64,000 bases of DNA. It comes from Solen grandis (lineage: Eukaryota; Mollusca; Bivalvia; Adapedonta; Solenidae). Positions 29,701-42,743 of the stretch are shown here, in pieces (the stretch's first letter is position 1; each line of letters opens with the position of its first letter). The translations under genes were made by a program, and so were the position numbers. Where the stretch lies: positions 65,116,219 to 65,180,218 of the forward strand of contig CM037777.1 in assembly GCA_021229015.1 (NCBI GenBank), in the 5' to 3' direction. A model generated the notes under the pieces. The model had not been told where the DNA came from and ran no database searches. It saw nothing but the letters and a program-made list of their open reading frames with translations.

Positions 29701-32700
29701 TGGTGACTGGACCATTGTCTTGGTGTGGTATCATGCTACATGTCTACGGCGTGATACGGCAGTATGGCATTATTTTTTTTCTGTTTCAAGTAGACATAGT
29801 CTCCAAATGACTGAAAAACTGTTTGTGGGACGTTAAACCCAATAAAGAAAGAGGCCATCAAGTCAAACATGAAACAGCCATCGATCGACATTTACATTTT
29901 CGTTACTCGTCATTTTAAATGATAATAAAATCGGGAAGGTATGTACTGTTTATCTAGTATGATAAATACACATACTTTGTATTTGCGGTAGGTCTGTGAT
30001 TCTACCAGGATGCCTCCGTGCATTTGAGGGCTTTCTCTACCTGTAATTAGCTGGACGTCGCTTTATGACTGAAATACTGTCGATGCGACGGTAAACGTAA
30101 ATAGCCAAGTCAAGTCACATACTTTGTATTTTGTTTGTGTGAGAGATGGAGTTATATATTTATGAGAGGCAGAAAAATCTTTCTTCGGGTTATCTTTTTC
30201 GGTGTTCTGATTAGGTCAATTGTTATGGTTTGTGCTTGTGGTTTTGTTAGTTCCTTATTAATAATAAAATTGAATTACATACCATATTAAGTTTGAAATA
30301 TTTATGACTTTTAAGCAGCTCAGCGAGAATTTCTTTTTTGCCATAATGAAATTATCACATACAGACGAAGACTTGCTACACACTATACGGACACAACTCT
30401 TGTCATCCATGTGGATCCCAGTGCATCAGAATGTCGTTTTAATTTGCATTACAATACTGTACATTTATAATTCAAACATCACACACAGATTCAGATTTGC
30501 TGCCCATAATACACCAACGCCTAACAGTATCCATGTCGACCCCGGTCTATTTTGGTATGAACGCCAGCTTGGCTATAGACGGGTCGGAGGGCACACTACC
30601 GGACACCTGTCATTGTTGCAGTGTCACAAAGGCAAATCAATCCTGGTGGAGACTGGAGCTGGGACAAATGTATCCCATACGCGGGGTCAAACTTATCGGG
30701 AGAAGTGGTAAAAGGTTTTATTATTTTCAATTTTATATATTATTTTAGTTCAACTTAAAAAAAAAAATACTTAAAAAATTTTTTTTTATTTGTTCCACTT
30801 ATGATCACAGACGCGATAAATGCTCCATTTAATTTATTTTTATAAACAGTTTTGGCATGATTCTTGCAATTGATTTATATATAACCATGAAACTTCCCCA
30901 CTCCCCAGAGCCGACAAAATCACACCAGAATGGTAATTACACTCTTCGCCTATCAAACACATCACTTCGAAGAGAGGAGTATGGAGATCCACACCCAGTT
31001 CCTGGAAAACCGCACGTCTTCTATTGGAACTTGTCAGATATAGTAGCGTCAACAATCACTATCAATAGGAAAATCTTACTTGTGATCTGTGATATCAAAG
31101 TGTTTCAAGGAGGTAAGTTTACTCATTCTCTGTTTATGTCATGTTGTTTTATATCTAATTTATATAAAATTAGGTATATTTTAGCATATTCTTCAAAATT
31201 AAGGTTAGAATGACCAAACATTTAACGAATAAAAGCATGCATTATCTTATTTCTAAAACAATCAAAATATCATTTTAGTGTCACTATTTAAAACTAGAAA
31301 TGATTATATTTTACGGTCCGTTTTTTAAGATGTTTTTAATGAATTCTGCATACCCTATAATATCCCGGTCCACGTGGTACTGAGCCACAAAATTGATGTT
31401 GTTATTGCATCACATTTCTTTTATCATTATGAAAAGGTATTTCTTAACATTATTTCGAAATAACGAACTTATCGGAAGTATTATTTTTTATCGTTATTAC
31501 GAAACAATACTTCTTGAAAATAAAATGAATATTCTGACTTGCTTATTTGTACCCCTGAACATGTTCATATACATGATAATAGGCTTTGTTACCACAGTTT
31601 AGGCTTTGCAGCCAATACAAGCACACAAGAATACACAAATAAGAATCACATGATATTTCAAAATAACTACCGGTATATTCAAAGCTCAATAAATAATGTT
31701 CACAAAGTATAATAGATTTATTTTCATCCGGTTTAAATGATGGAGAAAATAGGAATCAATAAAGTTGCATTTATGTAAACGTGTACTTTTTTTGTTTCTC
31801 TCTCTCGTTCTCTCTCTCTCTTTAACCTATTTCTCTCTCTTTCTCCATGCACACACATTCGCACATATAGCAATATACATGTATATGATAAATACAAAAA
31901 TATCTATAAAATATACACACGTATAAATATATACTCGTACATATACACATACACATTATCAATGAGTAGATAAAACAATGACATACCTAGAAATATCAAC
32001 ATATACACGCAAATAATATCAATACATAATCAGTGTACTGATTAATAAGAATAACTATACTTAAAATATTCTTGTTTATAGGTTTATCAATCATTATTAT
32101 ATAATATTTCGTTCTTTTTCTTCATACTCTTTGATATATATACTTAGCTAAGATTTTTTTTATTTGTGTTTTATTTCCTGATGTAAGCAGTTCAATGAAT
32201 TTAAGGATATTTTTTCGAGAAATATTTGCTAATATATTTTTGTCTTATTTCTTTGTAGATGTTACACACTAAAATAAAAAAATAGTGTTCTAACCCACCT
32301 CCCTGTTTCAATTTCCAATTTATGGCTTGGTACTCTGAAGTCGTGTTAATGTTTGGTTGTATTTAGTAATAAACATACTATCAGATAATATGTAATATTA
32401 AAACTTAAAAAAAAAAACTGTACGTATTTGCTCTTAAAAGAATTGATCTTTAACTCTAAGTTTAAGTGTGTTTAGGAATACTTTAGTATATCATACCCCT
32501 TAGTGTAACCAACTGCCATTGATTCCTAAATTTCCCTTATATGTTTTTAGAAGCGAACGCTTTTAAAGTCAGACACTTGAATTTCTACTTTCTACTTACT
32601 TCGCCTCCTATCAATACATTCGCGTTGAAAGATAGTACCACTGGTTGTATAAGTCATCATTGCAGTTTTGATAAAAGTTTGATATATTGCAGGATTTTGT

Positions 32701-35700
32701 TGATTTTGAAGCATTGGGTATAAATACAATTTTTTGGCAAATAAAACTGTATAAGAAACAAGTTTAATAATTCAATAATCATCCACACAAAAGTTTCATT
32801 CATTATCTATTGAGGAAACATAACATTTACTACGTTACGTAAACAATATCATTCCCCTTTTGTGTTGTCCTTGATTTGGGTCTTAGCAATTGTCAGGTGT
32901 TTCAGGTTAATATAGATCACCAAGGTATTTCTTTTCTTGTAAATATGCAATCGTTCATGAAGAACGTTTGGTGTAGTTAATGCAGTAAATTTGTCGAACT
33001 GTGTTGTGCTTGTGCAATGAGATGTAATCAAATTGAAAGTTTAAGCGTTATAGCTAAAAGTTTTTTTAGTTATATTCAAATCAACGTGTGACGAACGGAC
33101 AGACGGACAGAAGGACGAACAGCCGGACGGACAACGCCAAATCTAAATCACTCCTCCTTTGACGGGGGATAATAATGGTACTATTAATAATGGAAATCAT
33201 ATGGTGGAAAAGTACTTTCTATGAGCTGGTCGGGACAATCATAATTTGTAAGAGTAATTTATGGTTTAGAAACCGGATTTAACACTAACTATATCAGGGT
33301 CTAAGGACGCGGCTGAGGGTGGTATCGTGCCACTTGACAACAACATGAAATTGCTTTGAGAAAAAGCCATATAAATCAGACTTGGATACAGTACCTGAAT
33401 GACTGAAAGTGTAGAGCTGCAAAAAAGTCATATAAGAAATCCAGCATATATTATAAAAGAATTGGCCCTAGAAGGAGGTGCATGTAAATGGGCAAAATCA
33501 GAGACTGGACTTTATAAAGCATAGAAAAATACCAAAAGTTAACGCTTTGGAGCAGTCAGTCGGCAAAAGGACCATCTGTGGTGCTCTGCACATGGATCGA
33601 GTTTATTTTAGCAACTTTTGTGAATATCCACTCATAGATCATTCATACCAAGTTTCATCCATTTCTACTCAGCGGTTTCAGAGATGTCTTTAGAGCAAAT
33701 TGTTGACGACACACGACGACGGACGACTGATGATCACAATAGCTCACCGGTGAGCTAATAAACGGAAAATATGACGTTATATAAAGTCTAAGTAGTGGGC
33801 GTAGTTTTTAAGTTTCAAAATGCAAAAGAGCACCACTTTTGGTACTGGTTTTTCAGGAAAATAGTTATTGAAGAGTCCGAACATTCATACCAAAAGAGCA
33901 TACAATGAAAAAATAATTCATTAACCTATTTTCTTTTTCGTAGTGTGTACATGTATTCAGGTTGTTGTTATGGGGTTCTGAAAGCTAAGCTGTTACATAT
34001 GATGAAATTAATATCAAATAGCTTAGGTTTAAATTGATTTTGTTTATACATTTTTTGTTTTTTTTTTTTTTAAAAATTAAAAAAGACTGAATTTGAGGTT
34101 TAAAAAGCGACTTTAAATGCACAGGTCTAACTGACAATGTATTCAAGTAATTTTTGACTATTGTATCAAATATCCTCTGAATGCACACAAGATGAATATT
34201 GATCTTTAATCAACCTGGTTTTTTACAAAATATGTTATCTAGAATGACTATAGTTCTTAAAGTCTCATAGTGCTGAGACTGGTGTTTTTGGTTCGGCATT
34301 ATACTGTGATCGATACATCGATTTTATCATGGTATTATAGATGCAAATCTAATCCAGCTATCAAATGTGAGAATAACTTCACTTGGTATAAAATCAATTT
34401 TCAGTGGCAATGTTTGTGAGTGTAACTTATGTGAATGACACATGGAAGTACTATTTGCTCAGACAAAATATGGAGGTATCAAAGTCACAGATAATGTGCT
34501 GCATGTATAGCCATGTGGCTTTACCAAGTCACATTATCTTTACATCAGGCTAAACAGCCTTGTAACTACCCTCAGTTTTTTAGTAGAGCACCAAGAAACT
34601 ATCACCATTTATAAAAAGCTTAATCAAAGCTGAGCCTCCGCTCCTGTGGCTTTTGCTCTTTGTATCAAGGGAAGCTCAAAGACTGCAAGTACCATTTAAC
34701 CATAAATATGCCGACATTTCTTTTAAGCATTTCCTATTACTTCCATTTAATTTATACAAGCAAAAAAGAATATCGGCTGACAAAATCATACATGTGTATA
34801 CATGTACTTAGTTAAAAGTAAGGATTTTTGTTTACAAAAGATTTCTGCCCGTATTAAATTTGAATTATTTATTCATTGGGAATCAGGTTTCCTACAGTTG
34901 AAGGGCCATAATATTTCCCCAAAAGTACCCAATTTATATACATTGTAATAGGCATGCTTATAGATTGATCTAACGCATGTAAATTATTGTTTGTATATGT
35001 ATTGATACAATAATTTGGTTAATGTGATCTAATCTAGACCTACCTGTATTATTTTCATTATGATTACATGAAATAAATCAGTAAATCTTGAGAAAAATAA
35101 ATAACAGTCTGACTAATATGGCCATTACTATTATTAAGCGTTCTAATAAAAGAAGATGGATTTTTTCAATAATGATAATAATAATAATAATAATAAATAG
35201 ATTAACCGTATAAATGGTCATAATCTCACATATTCGCATTTTCAAGCTATTGTTGGGTATTTCGAAAATAAAATGGACAAACTAGTTTTGATTGGACTAG
35301 TTTCTCTATTAAAAGGCATACGCGCCCAATACAATTTTTTATTATAGAGACAAATAAGGAAAATTAAAACTATTCATGAGAATTTTCTTAAACTTTACAC
35401 AGTTATAGAGAATTACTCTAGAAACAAATTTATGGGGAAAAATGAAGATAACAGAAAAAAAACTGGTGGCCCCAATTTTTCCCCATAAATTTGTTTCTAG
35501 TGTAATTCTCTATAATCATGCAAAGTTTAAGAAAATTCTAATGGCTAGTTTTAATTTTCCTTCTTTATCTATATAGTATTAAAAAAAACTACTGGGCGCG
35601 TATTCATTTAAATGCATACAAAATGTTAAAATTGCCTGAAAAGAAATACTTATTTCCTTATGTATGCAATACTGCTGCATGTATACTTACAATAGTATTG

Positions 35701-38700
35701 CAATAAAAATAGTTTAAGGAGTGAAAAACGACATTTGGCTTATAGATTTTTTTCTTTTTGAAAAATGCTCTTTTCATACCATATGTTATTATGTGTCTTT
35801 CCTAAATGGATTGGAAATTGTCATTTGAAAACATATGTAGTTACGTCAGTGTTGGGTTAGGCGGTCGATATATCTTACAATTAATATACTGAACAAGTTC
35901 TTTCTCATGTAATACATTCATACCTGAACCACTTGCTATTTTTTATTTATATATTTCTCTCAAGAGTGCACAAATTCAACATATGGACCCAGCTGTTCCG
36001 GTACATGTCACTGTAGCAACAATGCCAAGTGTAACCATATAACCGGAGAGTGTCCCGCTGGATGTGAAGTCGGATTTTCTGGTTTTAACTGTAGCACAGG
36101 TATTAATATTTGATGTGTAAACAAATCAGTCAACAGATTCCGGTGGTGCATTTGTTCGAGCGTCTAACGCGCATTCGAGAGGTGGTGTGTTCGACCCCCG
36201 GCAGCGACAAAATGTTCTGGTATAGCTCGCTTGCTTGGCGAGCAACATATATGAATAATTTAAGGACTGGTTGGTGACTGGACCATTGTCTTGGTGTGGT
36301 ATCATGCTACATGTCTACGGCGTGATACGGCAGTATGTCAGTATTTTTTTTTCTGTTTCAAGTAGACATAGTCTCCAAATGACTGAAAAACTGTTTGTGG
36401 GACGTTAAACCCAATAAAGAAAGAGGCCATCAAGTCAAACATGAAACAGCCATCGATCGACATTTACATTTTCGTTACTCGTCATTTTAAATGATAATAA
36501 AATGGGGAAAGTATGTACTGTTTATCTAGCATGATAAATACACATACTTTGTATTTGCGGTAGGTCTGTGGTTCTACCAGGATGCCTCCGTGCATTTGGG
36601 GGCTTCCTCTACCTGTAATTAGCTGGACGTCGCTATATGACTGAAATACTGTCGATGCGACGGTAAACGTAAATAGCCAAGTCAAGTCACATACTTTGTA
36701 TTTTGTTTGTGTGAGAGATGGAGTTATATATTTATGTGAGGCAGAAAAATCTTTCCTCGGGTTATCTTTTTCGGTGTTCTGATTTGGTCAATTGTTATGG
36801 TTTGTGCTTGTGGTTTTGTTAGTTCCTTATTAATAATAAAATTGAATTACATACCATATTATGTTTTGAAATATTTTGCATTACAATACTGTACATTTAT
36901 AATTCAAACATCACACACAGATTCAGATTTGCTGCCCATAATACACCAACGCCTTACAGTATCCATGTCGACCCCGGTCTATTTTGGTATGAACGCCAGC
37001 TTGGCTATAGACGGGTCGGAGGGCACACTACCGGACACCTGTCATTGCTGCAGTGTCACAAAGGCAAATCAATCCTGGTGGAGACTGGAGCTGGGACAAA
37101 TGTATCCCATACGCGGGGTCAAACTTATCGGGAGAAGTGGTAAAAGGTTTTATTATTTTCAATTTTATATATTATTTTAGTTCAACTTAAGCAAGGATAA
37201 ATACTTAACATTAAGAAAAGAGTTTCATAGTTTCTTTAATAGTATGCTTAAATTTGTTCCACTTATGATCACAGACGCGATAAATGCTCCATTTAATTTA
37301 TTTTTATAAACAGTTTTGGCATGATTCTTGCTATTGATTTATATATAACCATGAAACTACCCCACTCCCCAGAGCCGACAAAATCACACCAGAATGGTAA
37401 TTACACTCTTCGCCTATCAAACACATCACTTCGAGGAGAGGAGTATGGAGATCCACACCCGGTTCCTGGAAAACCGCACGTCTTCTATTGGAACTTGTCA
37501 GATATAGTAGCGTCAACAATCACTATCAATAGGAAAATCTTACTTGTGATCTGTGATATCAAAGTGTTTCAAGGAGGTAAGTTTACTCATTCTCTGATTA
37601 TGTCATGTTGTTTTATATCTAATTTATATAAAATTAGGTATGTTTTAGCATATTCTTCAAAATTAAGGTTAGTATGACCAAACATTTAACGAATAAAAGC
37701 ATGCATTATCTTATTTCTAAAACAATCAAAATATCATTTTAGTGTCACTATTTAAAACTAGAAATGATTATATATTTAGATTTAGATTAGATGTTTTTAA
37801 TGAATTCTGCATACCCTATAATATCCCGGTCCACGTGGTACTGAGCCACAAAATTGATGTTGTTATTGCATCACATTTCTTTTATCATTATGAAAAGGTA
37901 TTTCTTAACATTATTTCGAAATAACGAACTTATCGGAAGTATTATTTTTTATGATAATAGGCTTTGTTACCACAATTTAGGCTTTGCAGCCAATACAAGC
38001 ACACAAGAATACACAAATAAGAATCACATGATATTTCAAAATAACTACCGGTATTTTCAAAGCTCAATAAATAATGTTCACAAAGTATAATAGATTTATT
38101 TTCATCCGGTTTAAATGATGGAGAAAATAGGAATCAATAAAGTTGCATTTATGTAAACGTGTACTTTTTTTGTTTCTCTCTCTCGTTCTCTCTCTCTCTC
38201 TTTATTCTCTTTCTCTCTCTTTCTCCATGCACACACATTCGCACATATAGCAATATACATGTATATGATAAATACAAAATATCTATAAAATATACACACT
38301 TATAAATATATACTCGTACATATACACATACACATTATCAATGAGTAGATAAACAATCACATACCTAGAAATATCAACATATACACGCAAATATTATCAA
38401 TACATAATCAGTGTACTGATTAATAAGAATAACTATACTTAAAATATTCTTGTTTATAGGTTTATCAATCATTATTATATAATATTTCGTTCTTTTTCTT
38501 CATACTCTTTGATATATATACTTAGCTAAGATATTTTTATTTGTGTTTTATTTCCTGATGTAAGCAGTTCAATGAATTTAAGGATATTTTTTCGAGAAAT
38601 ATTTGCTAATATATTTTTGTCTTATTTCTTTGTAGATGTTACACACTAAAATAAAAAAATAGTGTTCTAACCCACCTCCCTGTTTCAATTTTCAATTTAT

Positions 38701-41700
38701 GGCTTGGTACTCTGAAGTCGTGTTAATGTTTGGTTGTATTTAGTAATAAACATACTATCAGATAATATGTAATATTAAAACTTAAAAAAAAACTGTACGT
38801 ATTTGCTCTTAAAAAGAATTGATCTTTAACTCTAAGTTTAAGTGTGTTTAGGAATACTTTAGTATATCATACCCCTTAGTGTAACCAACTGCCATTGATT
38901 CCTAAATTTCCCTAATATGTTTTTAGAAGCGAACGCTTTTAAAGTCAGACACTTGAATTTCTACTTTCTACTTACTTCGCCTCCTATCAATACATTCGCG
39001 TTGAAAGATAGTACCACTGGTTGTATAAGTCATCATTGCAGTTTTGATAAAAGTTTGATATATTGCAGGATTTTGTTGATTTTGAAGCATTGGGTATAAA
39101 TACAATTTTTTGGCAAATAAAACTGTATAAGAAACAAGTTTAATAATTCAATAATCATCCACACAAAAGTTTCATTCATTATCTATTGAGGAAACATAAC
39201 ATTTACTACGTTACGTAAACAATATCATTCCCCTTTTGTGTTGTCCTTGATTTGGGTCTTAGCAATTGTCAGGTGTTTCAGGTTAATATAGATCACCAAG
39301 GTATTTCTTTTCTTGTAAATATGCAATCGTTCATGAAGAACGTTTGGTGTAGTTAATGCAGTAAATTTGTCGAACTGTGTTGTGCTTCTTTGTGGATAAA
39401 GTTAATATCTAGATATAACCTTATTTACACCACCGTAAACGATTTTCTAAAGTCATATTTTTGGGGATATATATGTAGTTTTAAATACTACTTTTTGTTT
39501 GCTTTTTTTAATTTAAATCATAAACCACAGGTCCCTGATATTCAGTCAAAAAAAAAAAAAAAAAAATGGAAAAAAAAATCGACCTCTCTAATTATAAATA
39601 ATATAATATAGAGCTCTATTTCTTAATATGAGGGTCCTGTGCATAGACAGGTTAGATTATAAGATCAAAATAGTAGAAAAAAGAAAGAGAGGGGGCAGTA
39701 TGCTTATTGTTAGCCGTCAATTAAGGTACTTTGTTACTAATATGTTGAAATTATGCTTTTCTAGAGCATATTTTAAAAACTATTGAAGGAATTGATATCA
39801 TTTATCACATATAGGTAGGATATGGAGTGGCAAAGAACAATAACTTTATCTTGTCCCATTGCCTAGTTTTTCTATTAAAATCATACTTGTCTGCAGCAAA
39901 TCAATGAAGTATTAAAAGTATTGCGATGAAACTGGAATACATTGATTGAGGTCAATGAGAGGAAAAGTACTAAGAACCACAACTATTCCTTGTCCATTTT
40001 TTAAATTATCTGTTCTTGTCTATAGCGCATCTCAAACCCTTTAAGCTTCTCACTTGAATTGTGCAGTAATTAAGAGCCGTAATTCTCCCTTGTCCCTTTA
40101 TCAATTACCCCCACCCCCTTTTCTTATTTAAATAATACTTCTGAACATAATTCACAAAGTATCGAAAGGTCGAGTTGGTACTCCATACATTGACAGGGAC
40201 CATGAACCATAATCTTAGCTAAATTTTAGTAAGATTTAACTTTCCTGATTTTTTTACGTGCATACCACAAAAAGAAATATTGAAGGGATTGACTTTATTA
40301 TTCACACCTTTTAACTTTCGCTTCTGACAGTATTCTCAATGCTTTATCTATATAAGTAGTCCAATTCATCTCATTTTGTCTTAATAACATATCATTTACA
40401 AACATATCATAAGTAATGCTAATCAACTTTCTGCCCCCTTACTCCAGTTTCTTATATTAATTAATCTTTACGTTCACAGGGGATACCTACCAATTTCGCC
40501 ATAAATGATATTTTTCTGTGTTCGTGATCTACCTCCTAATACTTCTTACAGAACTGCAGATGAATTTTTTTCTAAATTATATGTCTGGATATACCAAATG
40601 TTTCAGAGCCTTGGTTCAAAATAGGGATTATCAATTTATCAAATAATTCAAGTGTTTGACTAATGTTAATTTCTACAAACTTACTGAGGTAAGACTTAAG
40701 CTTATTCCTTAATCCTTTAAGCGCTTCTCCACTTGAAGCCTCAAACGTTTTATTTATATGATCCCTCGTTTGTAAATACTATGCATACATAAGTAAAGTG
40801 TGAAACCATTTTTCTGTTTCTGTGTATTTAAAGGTTAAATTTATATCTATCCTCCCTTTTCTAAATATCAAAATTTTCGTTTTCTTTACATTTACTAATA
40901 TCTTCAATTTAATATGATAAAAGAGAATAAAATGTCTATTTCCTTCTGTAAACCCTCAGCAGTCTCTGAAAATAAAACAATATCATCTACATATGATAGC
41001 AGTAATAATTTAACTATTCCAGTGTCGACTACTTCGTACCCATTTAATTATATATAATTTTCAAGGTCGTTTACGTAAAGAGAAAATATTATAGGGGATA
41101 AACAATCGCCTTGAAACACGCCTATATGGCATTCATACGGTTAACTTAAAGTATCGTAAATTTGCTTCCTGATTTAATATCACTATAAAAAGGAATGAAT
41201 GAATAAAATCAAGAATTTCGCCCCCAATTCCTTATTTTATCAATTTGTAAAAAAAAATTCTCTCACGAAATAGTCAAAAGCTTTTGTAACATCTATAAAA
41301 CATACAAACAATTGTTTTATAATTTGATAAAATAATGATGAAATAACGCATTTGAAACAAAAATTATTGTCAGTCGTTCTCATAATCTTTCTAAAAGCTG
41401 CATGTACTTCAATTTTTATTGAATAGTTTTTGATACAAAAAGACGAACTAGTTTTGACTGGATTTAATCCTTTTTCAATTAAATGCATACATAATGTTAA
41501 AAACGTTTTCGAAAAGGAATCCTTATTTTTGAAATACTGCTGTTTGTTGACTTACAGCATTAATGTGCTGAAAATAGGTTAAAGAGTGAGGTACGACGTT
41601 TGGCAACTCTAACTATATTTGATTGCTCCTTTTATATCATATCTATCATGTGTCTTGTCTAAATGGATTAAAAATATTTTTTTTTGAAATCATCGGCAAT

Positions 41701-42703
41701 TATGACAGTTTTGAGTTTGGCGGTCGATATATCTTACTCTTATCAATGCTCAACAAGATATTTCTCATGTCGTACACTCAGACATGAAACACTTGCAATA
41801 TTCTTAATCATATTTTCCTCTCTAGAGTGCACAAACTTAACATATGGACCCAACTGTTCCGGTACATGTCACTGTAGCAACAATGGCAAGTGTAACCATA
41901 TAACCGGAGAGTGTCCAGATGGATGTGAAGTCGGATTTTCTGGTTTTAACTGTACCACAGGTATTGCTTTTTTAATATATATAATTGATGTTCTTTCGAA
42001 GGCGTCTACACAAGTCATTCAACCCGTTCCGGTCGCACAGTTATTCGGGCGTCCGATCGAAAGGTCTTGGGGTCATTCCCAATATCAAAAAATGGTCCTT
42101 GTATAGCTCCTTTGGTTTGTGTTCATCATAATTATACAGATAGATCCAAGACTGGTTTGCCCGGAGTCAGCATTGTGTGACCTAGTGTGGTATCGTGCCA
42201 CATGTCTTTTGCGTGTTACGGCAGTGTGACAGCACCTTATTTGCTTAAAGTAGACATAGTCTCTAAATGACTGAAATAATGTCTTCGGGACGCTAAACCA
42301 TATTCGACATTAAAAATGATATAAACAGCTAAAGTATGTACTTGGAAATAAACTTTGTATTTTGTTTGAGTGAAAGATGAAGTCATATAATTTTCAGGAG
42401 CAGAACACGTTTGCTTCAGGTTGTGTTTCTGTGCCCTTATTAGGTCAGTTGATATTGTAAGTGCTTGTTGTTTGGATAGTTTCTTAAAGATCAAAATAAA
42501 AATTGAATTTCATACCAATATATATTCTGAAATATTTGATATTTTTAAGCAGTAAATGAGCTGTTTCTGCTCATAATGGTAGAATACCATACTAAATATC
42601 ACATACAGATATAGATTTGCTGCACAATATACGGACACACCTATTGACATCCATATCGACCCCTTGTGTATCAGAATGCCGTTTAACTTGGTATTACAGT
42701 AAC

Positions 42704-42743
<40 letters not shown>

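Larger units (their letters stand above)
26582..33011 (+). repeat. Intragenic tandem duplication, copy A (6.43 kb)
   Basis: From TATTAATAATGG at 26582 to GTTGTGCTT at 33011 the text recurs, with scattered substitutions and small indels, at 33182-39387. Each copy carries one EGF exon and a two-exon F-lectin domain plus identical intronic elements. Copy A retains a segment at about 30315-30460 that copy B lacks and copy C keeps. Direct orientation; 170 bases of different sequence separate the copies. Confidence 0.95.
33182..39387 (+). repeat. Intragenic tandem duplication, copy B (6.21 kb)
   Basis: Near-identical to copy A in the same order and orientation. Differences seen: a deletion removing the ghost exon between AATATTT and TTTGCATTAC near 36870, a shorter segment at 34075 (loss of about 60 bases), loss of 60 bases near 37950, and scattered substitutions. 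The gene's exons 8-10 lie in it. Confidence 0.95.

Noticed and set aside
30304..30711. 135-codon plus-strand ORF
   Set aside because: It runs over the lectin exon 30489-30714 in the wrong frame; the correct frame gives the conserved AIDG, CHCC and SWW landmarks.
31795..31850. Promoter-like CT-rich initiator
   Set aside because: Simple CT repeat inside a duplicated intron, with no conserved start region or downstream new exon.
41684..42106. 140-codon ORF presented as one gene
   Set aside because: Only 41826-41960 is an exon (EGF module 4); the rest reads through intron on both sides past good splice sites.
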